Origin: Chthonomonas sp. UBA2387 | GTDB taxonomy: Bacteria > Armatimonadota > Fimbriimonadia > Fimbriimonadales > Fimbriimonadaceae | Direction of reading: 5' to 3' | DNA: 41,097 nucleotides | Assembly (NCBI GenBank): GCA_002343445.1 | Contig: DDSP01000059.1 | Span: forward strand, 1 to 41,097 | Shown here: positions 25,629 through 33,658 of the stretch, piece after piece | Position numbering within the stretch: position 1 is the stretch's first letter | Layout of the letters: every line of letters begins with the position of its first letter | The notes under the pieces: generated by a model | What the model was told of the DNA's origin: nothing | The model's database searches: none | What the model saw: only the letters and a program-made list of their open reading frames with translations | Position numbers and translations under genes: made by a program

Positions 25629-26345
25629 GTGCGCTTTGGCTTCGTCACCCTGTTCCCGGACCTCGTTCGCGCGTGCTTCGGCACGAGCGTGCTGGGGCGG
25701 GCCGTGGAGCGGGGCCTCATCTCGGTCGAAGTGGCCGACCCTCGCGACTTTGCCTACGACCGGCACCGCACCGTGGATGACACGCCGTATGGCGGCGGGC
25801 CGGGGATGCTGATGAAGGTCGAGCCCCTCGCGTTGGCCCTCGCCAGCCTCGAACCCACCGAAGGATCTGCGGTCGTCGCTACCGATCCCGCCGGCCATCC
25901 GTTCACGCAGGAAGTCGCCTGCGAACTCAGCCGATTCGAACACGTCGTGTTCGCCTGCGGGCGTTACGAGGGCTTCGACGAGCGGTTCGTCCGGCGGCAC
26001 GCCACGCACCGCCTCAGCATCGGGGATTACATCCTGACCGGCGGCGAGTTGCCGGCCTTGGTCATGGCGGATGCCGTGGGCCGTCTGGTGCCGGGGGTTC
26101 TCGGCGACCCGGGCAGTCTGGAGCAGGACAGCCACTCGGGCGATGGGCTGCTCGGCCCGCCCAACTACACGCGCCCGCCCGAGTACGAGGGGTTGGCGGT
26201 GCCGGAGGTGCTCCTTTCAGGCGACCACAAGGCCATCGCCGAGTGGCGGCGGCAGGAGAGCCTCAAGTCCACGCGCACGAGACGTCCCGACCTTTTGACC
26301 CGGGTCCGACTGGAAAAGGGCGACTCGAATCGGCTATCATCTTAG
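25629..26345 (+). CDS. trmD: tRNA (guanine-N1-)-methyltransferase
   Basis: Methylates G37 next to the anticodon, preventing frameshifts. 238 residues, normal length, starting from GTG. The SPOUT knot is plain: VTLFPDLVRACFGTSVLGRA at the N-terminus, DDTPYGGGPGM, CGRYEGFDERF, SIGDYILTGGELPALV, then LGDPGSLEQDS. Followed by rplS as in many bacteria; rpsP and rimM, which often precede it, are absent and acyP is there instead. Confidence 0.97.
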   Translation: MRFGFVTLFPDLVRACFGTSVLGRAVERGLISVEVADPRDFAYDRHRTVDDTPYGGGPGMLMKVEPLALALASLEPTEGSAVVATDPAGHPFTQEVACELSRFEHVVFACGRYEGFDERFVRRHATHRLSIGDYILTGGELPALVMADAVGRLVPGVLGDPGSLEQDSHSGDGLLGPPNYTRPPEYEGLAVPEVLLSGDHKAIAEWRRQESLKSTRTRRPDLLTRVRLEKGDSNRLSS

Positions 26346-26418
26346 GTCGCGACCAGAGCGTCGCCCGCCAAGCCGTGCCGGTCCCGCACCGACCTCGGCC
26401 TCTGGCCCAGGAATACAC

Positions 26419-26772
26419 ATGTCGAAGGCAGCCATCCTCGAGTCCGTGGTCAAGGACCTGATCAAGACCGATCTCCCCGCGTTCCGCCCGGGCGACACGG
26501 TCATCGTCCACGTGAAAGTCCGCGAAGGCGGCAAAGAGCGCATTCAGAAGTTCGAAGGCACGATCATCGCCATCAAGCACGGCGGCATCGCGGAGACCAT
26601 CACGGTCCGCAAGATCGCCAGCGGCGTCGGCGTCGAGCGCACGTTCCCCGTCCACTCGCCGAACGTGGCGAAGTTCGAGATCACGCGGCATTCCAAGGTT
26701 CGCCGCGCCAAGCTCTACTTCCTCCGCGACAAGGTCGGCAAGAAGGCCCGCCTCAAGGAACTCCGCCGCTAG
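26419..26772 (+). CDS. rplS: 50S ribosomal protein L19
   Basis: 117 residues, full length. Lies at the 30S-50S interface. Family blocks are evident: FRPGDTVIVHVKVREG, RIQKFEGTIIAIKHGG, TITVRKIASGVGVERTFPVHSP and the basic end VRRAKLYFLRDKVGKKARLKE. The 73-base gap after trmD contains a 6-base inverted repeat (CCAGAG/CTCTGG, 26353-26405) of unproven meaning and a weak AGGA before the ATG. Confidence 0.98.
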   Translation: MSKAAILESVVKDLIKTDLPAFRPGDTVIVHVKVREGGKERIQKFEGTIIAIKHGGIAETITVRKIASGVGVERTFPVHSPNVAKFEITRHSKVRRAKLYFLRDKVGKKARLKELRR

Positions 26773-26793
26773 CGCGGGGGTTAGGCGAAACAG

Positions 26794-27681
26794 GTGATCT
26801 CGTTCCTCGCGCAAACGGCTGCCCCACCTGCGGGCAGCGACATGGTGGACAAGCTCGCGCGCACCCCCCTGAGCCAAGTGCTCATGGTCGTTGCCGTGTG
26901 TACGGTGTTGCGCATCGCGCTCTTCCCCATCTTGAGGAACACGCCCGCGCACAAGCGGACCGGTCTGTTCGCCTTTGCGCGCATTTTCAACGAAGTCTTC
27001 GACGCGATCGTCTATGCGGGCGTGTTCGTGTTCATGCTCATCCGGCCGTTCGGCATCCAAACGTTCAAGATTCCGAGCGGCTCGATGCTCAACACGCTGC
27101 AGTTGCAGGATTACATCGTCGCCAACAAGGCCGTGTACCGCTACTCGGACCCGAAGGTCGGCGACATCGTCGTGTTCCGCCCGCCCGACTACGCCCTGTA
27201 CGACTACCAGAAGGGCCTTGAAATCGACTTCATCAAGCGTTGCGTGGGCGTCGAAGGCGACCTGATCGAAATCCGGGACGACGTGCTCTACCGGAACGGA
27301 CAACGCGTGGACGAGTCGTTCGTGTCGTACCTGAACGCCGACGGCTCGCCGCAGACCGAGAGCGAGCAGTCGTTCCGCATCAAGCGCAACTTCAAACTGG
27401 TCGAACGCAACGGCGAGTTCTGGCCCGTGGTCTACTTCGGGGACGTCGCCAACGCTCACGGCATGGTCGCCGAGCGGTATCAGGCCACCACACCCGAGAT
27501 GGCGACCGAATTGCTGGAGAGCCCTGCGGCCAAGATTCCGAAAGGCCACCTGCTGTTCATGGGCGACAACCGGGATTACAGCTCGGATGGGCGGGTTTGG
27601 GGCCTTGCCAAGCGCGAGAACGTCATCGGAAAGTCCGAGTTCATCTGGTTCCCCGTGAACCGCTGGCGCCCGACGCACTAG
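26794..27681 (+). CDS. lepB: Signal peptidase I
   Basis: Cuts signal peptides from exported proteins at the outer face of the cytoplasmic membrane. 295 residues from the GTG at 26794. Two hydrophobic stretches (about 27-48 and 70-86) precede the catalytic domain. Catalytic Ser97 is in IPSGSM and general base Lys148 in DFIKRCVGVEGD; the later box is GHLLFMGDNRDYSSDGR. An insertion of about 70 residues (roughly 170-240) separates the Lys box from the GDN box. The trmD-rplS-lepB order is widespread. The stop codon TAG shares the palindrome CTAG with the stop of the convergent sigma factor. Confidence 0.95.
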   Translation: MISFLAQTAAPPAGSDMVDKLARTPLSQVLMVVAVCTVLRIALFPILRNTPAHKRTGLFAFARIFNEVFDAIVYAGVFVFMLIRPFGIQTFKIPSGSMLNTLQLQDYIVANKAVYRYSDPKVGDIVVFRPPDYALYDYQKGLEIDFIKRCVGVEGDLIEIRDDVLYRNGQRVDESFVSYLNADGSPQTESEQSFRIKRNFKLVERNGEFWPVVYFGDVANAHGMVAERYQATTPEMATELLESPAAKIPKGHLLFMGDNRDYSSDGRVWGLAKRENVIGKSEFIWFPVNRWRPTH

Positions 27682-28505
27682 CTCGGGATGTCGCGCAACC
27701 GCCTTCGTTGGGCCAGCAATCGCAACTTCTTGATCGCCTGAAGTTCGATTTGGCGGAGGCGTTCCCGCGAGAGGCTCAGGTCCTTCGAAAGGTCCTTGTC
27801 CAGGTCATCCGGCGAATCGAGATGGAACCGCTGGCGCATGATTCGCCTCTCGCGTTCGCTGAGCTGGTCGATGATCTCGCGCAACTCATCGGCGGCTTCT
27901 TGCGAAATCGCCGCCGCTTCCGGGTCGTCGGTCGCTTCGTCGCGGATCATGCCACCAAGGGTCGTGTTGCCGCTCTCGCCCACGGCCATGTCCAAACTCA
28001 GCACCTCTTGAGACGTCTGCATCAAAGCTTGAACCCGGGCGGCCGAGATGCCCAGACCCGTCGCGATCTGCTCGAGGGTCGGTTCCTGTCCCGTCTCGCG
28101 GGTCAATCGTGCGCGTTCGCGCTCGATTTTGCGCAGGCTTTGCGAAATGTGCGTGGGCAAGCGAATCGCCTTGGACTTGTTGTCGATCGCGCGGCTGATG
28201 GCTTGGCGAATCCAGTGGGTCGCATAGGTCGAAAAACGGTATCCGCGCTCGGGGTCGAAGCGCTCGGTCGCGTGCATCAGGCCGATCGCGCCCTCTTGGA
28301 TCAGGTCCTCCAACGGAATCGAGCGGCTTCGATAGGACTTCGCCACGTTGATCACGAGCCGCATGTTGCACTCGATGAGGCGCTGCCGCGCCTCCATGTC
28401 GCCGCCGCGAGCGGCGACGGTGAGCACTTTCTCCTCTTCGGCGTCCAGCAAGGGAGCCTGAGTGAGCTTGCCAAAGTAGCTTGGGATGCCGTTGTCTTGA
28501 TCCAT
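27678..28505 (-). CDS. RNA polymerase sigma factor, sigma-70 family (RpoD-like)
   Basis: 275 residues. Region 1.2 begins near the N-terminus (SYFGKLTQAPLLDAEEE). Region 2 has NMRLVINVAKSY, DLIQEGAIGLMHATERFD and the -10-recognition segment YRFSTYATHWIRQAISRAI. Region 3 starts RLPTHI, and region 4.2 ends with LSRERLRQIELQAIKKLR. There is no region 1.1, and the length fits a group 2 factor (SigB/RpoS/HrdB-like class), though a small primary sigma cannot be excluded. Region 2.4 is close to the housekeeping type, so it should recognise TATAAT-like -10 elements. GAGGCGAGG just before the ATG can serve as ribosome binding site. Confidence 0.93.
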   Translation of the reverse strand: MDQDNGIPSYFGKLTQAPLLDAEEEKVLTVAARGGDMEARQRLIECNMRLVINVAKSYRSRSIPLEDLIQEGAIGLMHATERFDPERGYRFSTYATHWIRQAISRAIDNKSKAIRLPTHISQSLRKIERERARLTRETGQEPTLEQIATGLGISAARVQALMQTSQEVLSLDMAVGESGNTTLGGMIRDEATDDPEAAAISQEAADELREIIDQLSERERRIMRQRFHLDSPDDLDKDLSKDLSLSRERLRQIELQAIKKLRLLAQRRRLRDIPS

Positions 28506-28808
28506 GCGCCTCGCCTCTGGCCCGATGGACGGCCGAGTGGCTAGCAGTAGTCCGATGAGTCTCGCGTCTCAGCATCCGAGCGCGGACCCTCTTCTTAGAC
28601 GACCTGGGGACCGATCCGGTTTGCTGTGGTATTCCTTCCATACGTTCGGTCGGCTCCCGAGGATTCACCACGTTGACCGTCCCGATGGCACAAGCCGGTA
28701 ATTCCTGCGGGATGAATGCTCCGACGGCCCTCCAACATTTAGGATGACGCAATTGCCGGGCAGGGACTCGTTCCCGTTGGCGACGGCGCACGAAGGCACC
28801 GAGACCGT
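28506..28808. other. 303-base divergent intergenic region
   Basis: Lies between the divergent sigma factor and diguanylate cyclase genes. I find no tRNA, riboswitch (including no GEMM c-di-GMP consensus) or short ORF with good support. The only candidate signal is the promoter-like pair at 28673-28702. Confidence 0.5.
28673..28702 (+). promoter_or_regulatory. Candidate promoter for the GGDEF gene
   Basis: TTGACC (28673-28678) and GGTAAT (28697-28702) are separated by 18 bases, giving 5 of 6 and 4 of 6 matches to the sigma-70 consensus. It would leave a 5' leader of about 100 bases before the ATG at 28809. Confidence 0.3.
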
Positions 28809-30281
28809 ATGACCCACAGCCACGCCGAACTGATGGAGCAGCCGCTCACCGTGCTGGTCGTCGACGACGATCCGGCGGCGAGGGACGTGCTCGTCGCGGA
28901 GCTCGAGGGAACGGGTTGTCGTTGGGAAACCGCCGACTCGGGCGAATCGGCGCTCAAGCTGCTCCGCGACCGCTACTATCCCGTGGTCATCTCCGACTGG
29001 ATCATGCCGAAGCTCGATGGCATCCAGTTGTGCAAGGCCGTTCGTGCGCTCGGCGGGCCCTACACCTACTTCATGGTGGCCGCGATGCGCAACAACCAAA
29101 CCCACCGGTTGCTGGCGCTCGATGCGGGTGTCGACGACGTTCTGCCCAAGCCGATCGACAAGGACGACCTCGCGTCGCGGATCAACCACGCCCGCCGGGT
29201 GATCGCGTTGGAAGCCAGCGTCGCCGCGGCGCACCGAATCGCGTCGGAAACGCAGACGCGTCTGAGCGACGCCCAGAAGCTCTTGATGACCGCGACGCAG
29301 CGGTTCGAGGAACTCTTCGACGGGTTGCCGATCGCGTGCTTCACGTTCGACCACGAGTTCCGCATCCGCGAGTGGAACCGCGAGTCCGAAGACCTGTTCC
29401 AGACCCAGCCCTTCATGGCCGTGGATCGGCAAGTGTGGGACGTGTTTCGCTCCAAGTCGAAGAAGCCTTGGGCGCGCAACCATCTGGAAGGTGTCTTGCG
29501 CGGCGAGGTGCTGCAAGGGGTCGAATGGGCCATGAAGCGGCCCGATGGGCACACCTGCCACATGGTGGTCAACATCTTCCCGCTTCGCGGTCTCGACGGC
29601 GCGGTGCGTGGCGCCATCTGCGCCAATGTGGACATCACGCTGCGCAAAGAAGCCATGCAGCAATCCGAGGCCAGCATGCGGCGGCTCAACGAGATCGCCA
29701 TGGAGCTGGAACGCGAGCGACTGAAGCTTCAGGACGCCAACAAGCAGCTCGAGCACCTGGCTGTGACCGACGCTCTGACGGGTCTCCGCAACCGCCGCGC
29801 GTTCCAAGCCCTCTTTGAAGAAGAGTTCGCCAAGCACTTGCGGACCGAGAACCCGCTTTCTCTGATCATCCTGGACGTAGACCGGTTCAAGAACCTGAAC
29901 GACAAATACGGCCACACCGCAGGCGACCACGTGCTGCGTATCCTGGCCGAAGTGCTCCAGCGGAGTTCGAACGTCGGCGAATACCCCGCTCGCTACGGCG
30001 GCGAGGAGTTCGTCATCGTGCTGCCGAACGTCGGCGCCGAGCTTGCGTTCGAGCGGGCCGAGGTCTATCGTCTCGCGCTCGAATCGGAGGATTTCAAGTA
30101 CTCGGCCGTCACGGCATCCTTCGGCGTGGCCACGGCCAGCGGGCGGTTGACCGACGCCAAGAAGCTGATCGACCAGGCCGACGAGGCCCTCTACGAGGCC
30201 AAACGACAGGGTCGCAACCGCTCCATCCACTACCGCCAGATGATCGCCGAGAGGCTCAGCCTGAACACCCGCGCGGCCTAG
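28809..30281 (+). CDS. Response regulator with PAS and GGDEF domains (diguanylate cyclase)
   Basis: 490 residues. Residues 14-130 form a receiver with acidic pocket Asp19/Asp20, phospho-acceptor Asp63 (ISDWIMPKLDG) and Lys114 (LPKP). A coiled-coil leads to a PAS domain (about 165-280), then another helical linker and the GGDEF domain (about 320-480) with LDVDRFKNLNDKYGHTAGD and the active-site motif GGEEF at 397-401, compatible with cyclase activity. The inhibitory I-site RxxD is replaced by NVGE, so product feedback is probably lost. It likely makes c-di-GMP in response to phosphorylation by an unlinked kinase and may affect the flagellum or surface growth. It diverges from the sigma factor. 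Confidence 0.93.
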   Translation: MTHSHAELMEQPLTVLVVDDDPAARDVLVAELEGTGCRWETADSGESALKLLRDRYYPVVISDWIMPKLDGIQLCKAVRALGGPYTYFMVAAMRNNQTHRLLALDAGVDDVLPKPIDKDDLASRINHARRVIALEASVAAAHRIASETQTRLSDAQKLLMTATQRFEELFDGLPIACFTFDHEFRIREWNRESEDLFQTQPFMAVDRQVWDVFRSKSKKPWARNHLEGVLRGEVLQGVEWAMKRPDGHTCHMVVNIFPLRGLDGAVRGAICANVDITLRKEAMQQSEASMRRLNEIAMELERERLKLQDANKQLEHLAVTDALTGLRNRRAFQALFEEEFAKHLRTENPLSLIILDVDRFKNLNDKYGHTAGDHVLRILAEVLQRSSNVGEYPARYGGEEFVIVLPNVGAELAFERAEVYRLALESEDFKYSAVTASFGVATASGRLTDAKKLIDQADEALYEAKRQGRNRSIHYRQMIAERLSLNTRAA

Positions 30282-30301
30282 CGAGGCCTCTCGAATCGGT
30301 G

Positions 30302-30307
30302 CACAAT
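30302..30307 (+). promoter_or_regulatory. -10-like element before the YHS-repeat gene
   Basis: CACAAT ends 6 bases before the ATG at 30314, only 20 bases after the preceding stop. Consistent with a short-leader or leaderless start. Confidence 0.35.
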
Positions 30308-30313
30308 AGCGGG

Positions 30314-31540
30314 ATGCTGCCGATCGTCACGCTCTTCTGGCCGGCCGAGACTCCGGTCCAGACAACGTTGCCATTGGTTTGCCCCGTGATGGGCAACGCC
30401 GTCGCCGCACCAGCCGACCTCGTTGTCCGCTACAACGGAATCGAGTTTCATTTGTGTTGCGACGGCTGCGACGACCGGTTCATCGCCGCTCCCGAACAGT
30501 TCATCGAAGCGGCCTCAGCCGGCAATGCTGCGATCGGGGTGTTCATGTTCGACCCGATCACCGGTAACCGCGTCGCAGCCGCAGACGCCAAGGCCACCCG
30601 CCTGCACAAGGGCATCCTCTACGCGTTCGAATCGGCGGAATCGGCCACGCGATTCGATGCCGCACCGACCGATCTGGCCCGCAACGCCCAGCGGGAGGGC
30701 ACCTCTTGTCCGGTCATGAAGACGCCGATCAAGAATCCCGCACTGGCTTCGGGCTTCGCCGATCACGCAGGCGTGCGTTTCTACTTCTGCTGCGCGGGCT
30801 GTGAGACCGACTTTGCCAAAGATCCGGCCGGATTCTCAGCTTCCGTGGAAGCTGCGCCAAGCATCGCCAAACTCGTTGCGTCGGTCTCGGTGGATGCGAA
30901 GGGCGGCAAGAAGAGGCTGATGCCGACCTGCGCGGGGTGCGCGGGCGAGGCTCGATTGCTTGCCGATGGGCAGTTGCCCTCGCTTTGGACCTCTTCGGTG
31001 CGCTTCGTGTCGGTCCCCGAACGCGCAGCCCGGTTCCGAGCGACCTTGGACTACCGCGTGACGCCCCGCCTGAGCCTAGGCATCGAGCGCAACGGCGGCC
31101 AGGAGGGCCCCTCCGATTGGCCGAAGATCAACCAAGACCTCGGCGGCTTCTTCAGCAAGAGCGATGGCGATACGCCGATCTTGCCTCGGGGAACGTGGTT
31201 CATCACGCCGGAAAGGGACGCCTTTCCGAGCGTGGTGCTGGGCATCACGGCCGATCGGTTGAGCACGCCCAAGGGTCAGGCCGTGTTCTTGACGATGGCC
31301 AAGGACGTGCAGAACGCGCCGATCACCCCCTTTCTGAGCGCCAAGTTCTCGACCCACACGCGGCGGGTCGCCTTCCCCTTCGGGGCGAACGTGATGGTGG
31401 GCGACTCGTTCACCTTTCAGGCGATCAACGATGGCGACTACACGCACCTGCTGTTCACGCACCTGGGCCCGAAGTTCTCGACGAGCCTAATCCTCGCGCG
31501 AACCAAGTACGTGGGACTGGGGGTCTCGTTTGGCCTTTAG
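30314..31540 (+). CDS. Three-repeat YHS-like cysteine protein with beta-rich C-terminus
   Basis: 408 residues, not a family I can name as a whole. Repeat 1 (about 22-67) and repeat 3 (about 131-177) are YHS/TRASH-like: CPVM at 23 and 132, then FHLCCDGC (Cys48, 49, 52) and FYFCCAGC (Cys159, 160, 163), each followed by F...P..F. The middle repeat (about 78-127) keeps the layout (DPITGNRV...HKGILYAFES) but has no cysteines. A further CAGC pair sits at 206-209. The last 180 residues alternate polar and hydrophobic strands (ATLDYRVTPRLSLGIERNGG; TKYVGLGVSFGL), resembling a beta-barrel or porin-like sheet. Export is likely but the signal is weak. Metal (copper or iron) binding is inferred. The TlpA-like gene overlaps its end by 11 bases. 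Confidence 0.7.
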   Translation: MLPIVTLFWPAETPVQTTLPLVCPVMGNAVAAPADLVVRYNGIEFHLCCDGCDDRFIAAPEQFIEAASAGNAAIGVFMFDPITGNRVAAADAKATRLHKGILYAFESAESATRFDAAPTDLARNAQREGTSCPVMKTPIKNPALASGFADHAGVRFYFCCAGCETDFAKDPAGFSASVEAAPSIAKLVASVSVDAKGGKKRLMPTCAGCAGEARLLADGQLPSLWTSSVRFVSVPERAARFRATLDYRVTPRLSLGIERNGGQEGPSDWPKINQDLGGFFSKSDGDTPILPRGTWFITPERDAFPSVVLGITADRLSTPKGQAVFLTMAKDVQNAPITPFLSAKFSTHTRRVAFPFGANVMVGDSFTFQAINDGDYTHLLFTHLGPKFSTSLILARTKYVGLGVSFGL

Positions 31541-32015
31541 CTTGACCCTGATCGCGGCGGCAGCCCTCGCGATGCCGCCCCAACAAGCCAAGACGCCGCC
31601 GCTTCCCCGGCCCATGCCCCTGCTGAACCTCCGGGACGGTTCGGGCAAGATGTGGAACCGCCCGGCGTTTACGGACAAGGTCGTCCTCATCGAGTTCTGG
31701 GCGACCTGGTGCGCCTCGTGCAAGAAGATGCGGCCGACGCTGAACGAGCTGCGCAAGACGTATGCCGACCGGGGCTTCGAGACGCTCTTTGTGAGCATTG
31801 ATCAGGACAAGAAGGCTCTCGACCGATACCTCGCGGGCAAGCCGTTCGATGGCCCCGTGGTGCACGCCACGGACGGGCGCTGGTCCGAGTGGGACGTCAC
31901 GTCCGTTCCCGCCATGTTCCTCGTGCGCGATGGTCAGATCGTGGCGCAATGGACCGGCGAGACGCCCAAGGCGAAGTTGGACGAGGCGATCCTCAAGGCG
32001 CTGGCGCCACGTTAG
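31530..32015 (+). CDS. TlpA/ResA-like thioredoxin-fold protein
   Basis: 161 residues. TTG start at 31530 inside the end of the previous gene, with a G-rich stretch upstream; the N-terminus is a short signal (AFSLTLIAAAALA). The thioredoxin fold has the redox motif WCASC (in EFWATWCASCKKMRP) and the cis-proline segment SVPAMFLVRDG. It works as an extracytoplasmic thiol reductant or oxidant. The overlap with the YHS-repeat gene implies coupled expression, so that multi-cysteine protein is the natural candidate substrate. Confidence 0.9.
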   Translation: MAFSLTLIAAAALAMPPQQAKTPPLPRPMPLLNLRDGSGKMWNRPAFTDKVVLIEFWATWCASCKKMRPTLNELRKTYADRGFETLFVSIDQDKKALDRYLAGKPFDGPVVHATDGRWSEWDVTSVPAMFLVRDGQIVAQWTGETPKAKLDEAILKALAPR

Positions 32016-32067
32016 CATTCTGTAAGGAAGGTTTGGCGGACGCTCTCATGCGGTAACTTGGAGGAGC

Positions 32068-33597
32068 ATGAAGCTCTCTCGCCGCCAACTTCTCGGACTC
32101 GGCGCGGCCGGCGCCGTTGGTTTGGTCTCCCCGCTCGCCATCGCACAGGCAAGGGGCCAGCAGATTCGCTTTCCGAGGGGTAGGCGACCGAAGAACGTCA
32201 TCTTCTTCGTCTTCGACGGCATGGCCATGAGCGTGCCGACCATGGTGGACCACTTCCGCCAGATGACCGACGGCAAGCACAGCCTGTGGGCCGAGGTCTT
32301 GAAGGACCCGCGCTACGCAGTAGGACTCCAGGACACGCGGTCGCTGAGTTCCGTGGTCACCGACTCTTCCGCCGCCGCCTCGACCTGGGGCTCCGGTCGG
32401 CTGATCTGGAACGGCCAGCTGAACATCTATCCCGACGGCACCGAACTCAAACCGCTCACCAAGATCATGAGCGAAGCGGGCGTCAAATGCGGCCTTGTCA
32501 CGACGACGACGATGACCCACGCCACGCCGGCAGGCTTTGCCGTCTCGTGCGTCAGCAGAGACCTTCAGCCCCTGATCGCCGAGAAGTACCTCGACAGCGG
32601 GGTGGATGTGTTCTTTGGGGGCGGGGACCGCTTCTTCAACCCCCAGCGGAGGACGGACAAGAAGGACATTTATGCCGAGTTCGCCAAACGTGGGTTCAAG
32701 GTCGTCAAGACTCGCGACGAGATCGCAGGATTGCGCGGGGACAAGCTGCTGGGCATCTTCAGCGACAGCCACGTCCCGTTCACCGTGGACCGCAACAACG
32801 ACCCCGAACTTCGGCGGACCGTGCCGACGCTCGCCGAGATGACGGCTTGCGCACTGGACAACCTGAAGGGCGCCCGAAACGGGTTTCTGCTCCAGGTCGA
32901 GGCGGGCAAGGTGGACCACGCCGCGCACGGGAACGACCTCGCGGGGATGTTCTGGGATCAGGTGGCGGGAGAGGATGCGCTGCGCGTGTGCTTCGACTTC
33001 GCCCAGGAGCATGGCGACACGCTGGTCATCGCGACGGCCGACCACGCATGCGGCGGGCCCTCGCTCAATGGCGCGGGCGACGAGTACTTCGATTCCACCG
33101 CAGGACTGAAGTCGGCGTCGAACTTCCGGGCGTCCTACGACGTGCTCATTCCGTTGCTTCGCGAGAACAAGACGCGCGGCCACGTTCAGGACGTGATCGA
33201 GGACCGCTTGGCGTTCAAGCTGAGCGCGAAGGAAGCCGACGCCATCGTTTCGATGCTCGACGGCAAGTCGCCGTTCGGCGACTCGTCGTTCTTCGGCGGT
33301 CTGTCGTCCGTGCTCGGCATGATCTTGGGCAACCACAACAAGGTCACATGGACGAGCGGCAACCACACCGCCGACCACGTCTTGGTCACCGGGTTCGGGC
33401 CCGGCTCGGAACTCGTGGCCGGACTGACGCAGAACACCCAGTTCTTCGACCTGATCCTGGCGACGAAGGGCCTCCGACACGAGAATCCGCGCATGTCGTT
33501 CGAGGACGCGAAGCGCGCGCATGAGAAGGCCGGAGGAATTCTCGAAGAATTGTCCGCCTACCTATCGCCAGACGACGATTGCATGTGCCATAGTTGA
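32068..33597 (+). CDS. Alkaline phosphatase (PhoA family), Tat-exported
   Basis: 509 residues. The N-terminus SRRQLLGLGAAGAVG resembles a twin-arginine signal. Metal-site and catalytic blocks of the PhoA superfamily are present: FVFDGM with Asp50, the nucleophile Ser100 in VTDSSAAAS, MTHATPAGF with His151/Thr153, VEAGKVDHAAHGND, TADHACGG, and the C-terminal SGNHTADHV. It hydrolyses phosphomonoesters in the periplasm. Longer than E. coli PhoA and closer in layout to the Bacillus/Tat-exported groups. GGAGGAGC precedes the ATG, one of the few clear Shine-Dalgarno starts here. No pho box was recognised. Confidence 0.93.
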   Translation: MKLSRRQLLGLGAAGAVGLVSPLAIAQARGQQIRFPRGRRPKNVIFFVFDGMAMSVPTMVDHFRQMTDGKHSLWAEVLKDPRYAVGLQDTRSLSSVVTDSSAAASTWGSGRLIWNGQLNIYPDGTELKPLTKIMSEAGVKCGLVTTTTMTHATPAGFAVSCVSRDLQPLIAEKYLDSGVDVFFGGGDRFFNPQRRTDKKDIYAEFAKRGFKVVKTRDEIAGLRGDKLLGIFSDSHVPFTVDRNNDPELRRTVPTLAEMTACALDNLKGARNGFLLQVEAGKVDHAAHGNDLAGMFWDQVAGEDALRVCFDFAQEHGDTLVIATADHACGGPSLNGAGDEYFDSTAGLKSASNFRASYDVLIPLLRENKTRGHVQDVIEDRLAFKLSAKEADAIVSMLDGKSPFGDSSFFGGLSSVLGMILGNHNKVTWTSGNHTADHVLVTGFGPGSELVAGLTQNTQFFDLILATKGLRHENPRMSFEDAKRAHEKAGGILEELSAYLSPDDDCMCHS

Positions 33598-33606
33598 TCT
33601 TGGTTG

Positions 33607-33646
33607 GTTGGCGACGATCGCTCCCGTTTGAGGAGCGGCGGCCAAC
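33607..33646 (+). promoter_or_regulatory. Two-helix stem-loop just upstream of the PEP-CTERM gene
   Basis: Outer arms GTTGGC (33607-33612) and GCCAAC (33641-33646) and inner arms CGCTCC (33619-33624) and GGAGCG (33632-33637) nest around a 7-base loop, ending 3 bases before the GGAGG of the next gene. It may be a terminator for the phosphatase gene, a leader structure affecting ribosome access, or both. Confidence 0.4.
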
Positions 33647-33658
33647 TTGGAGGATCAA

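Noticed and set aside
26353..26405. CCAGAG/CTCTGG inverted repeat in the rplS leader as an L19 autoregulatory element
   Set aside because: Only six base pairs over a 41-base loop; no match to a known leader structure, so expected by chance.
28506..28808. c-di-GMP riboswitch ahead of the GGDEF gene
   Set aside because: The conserved GEMM core sequences are not present.
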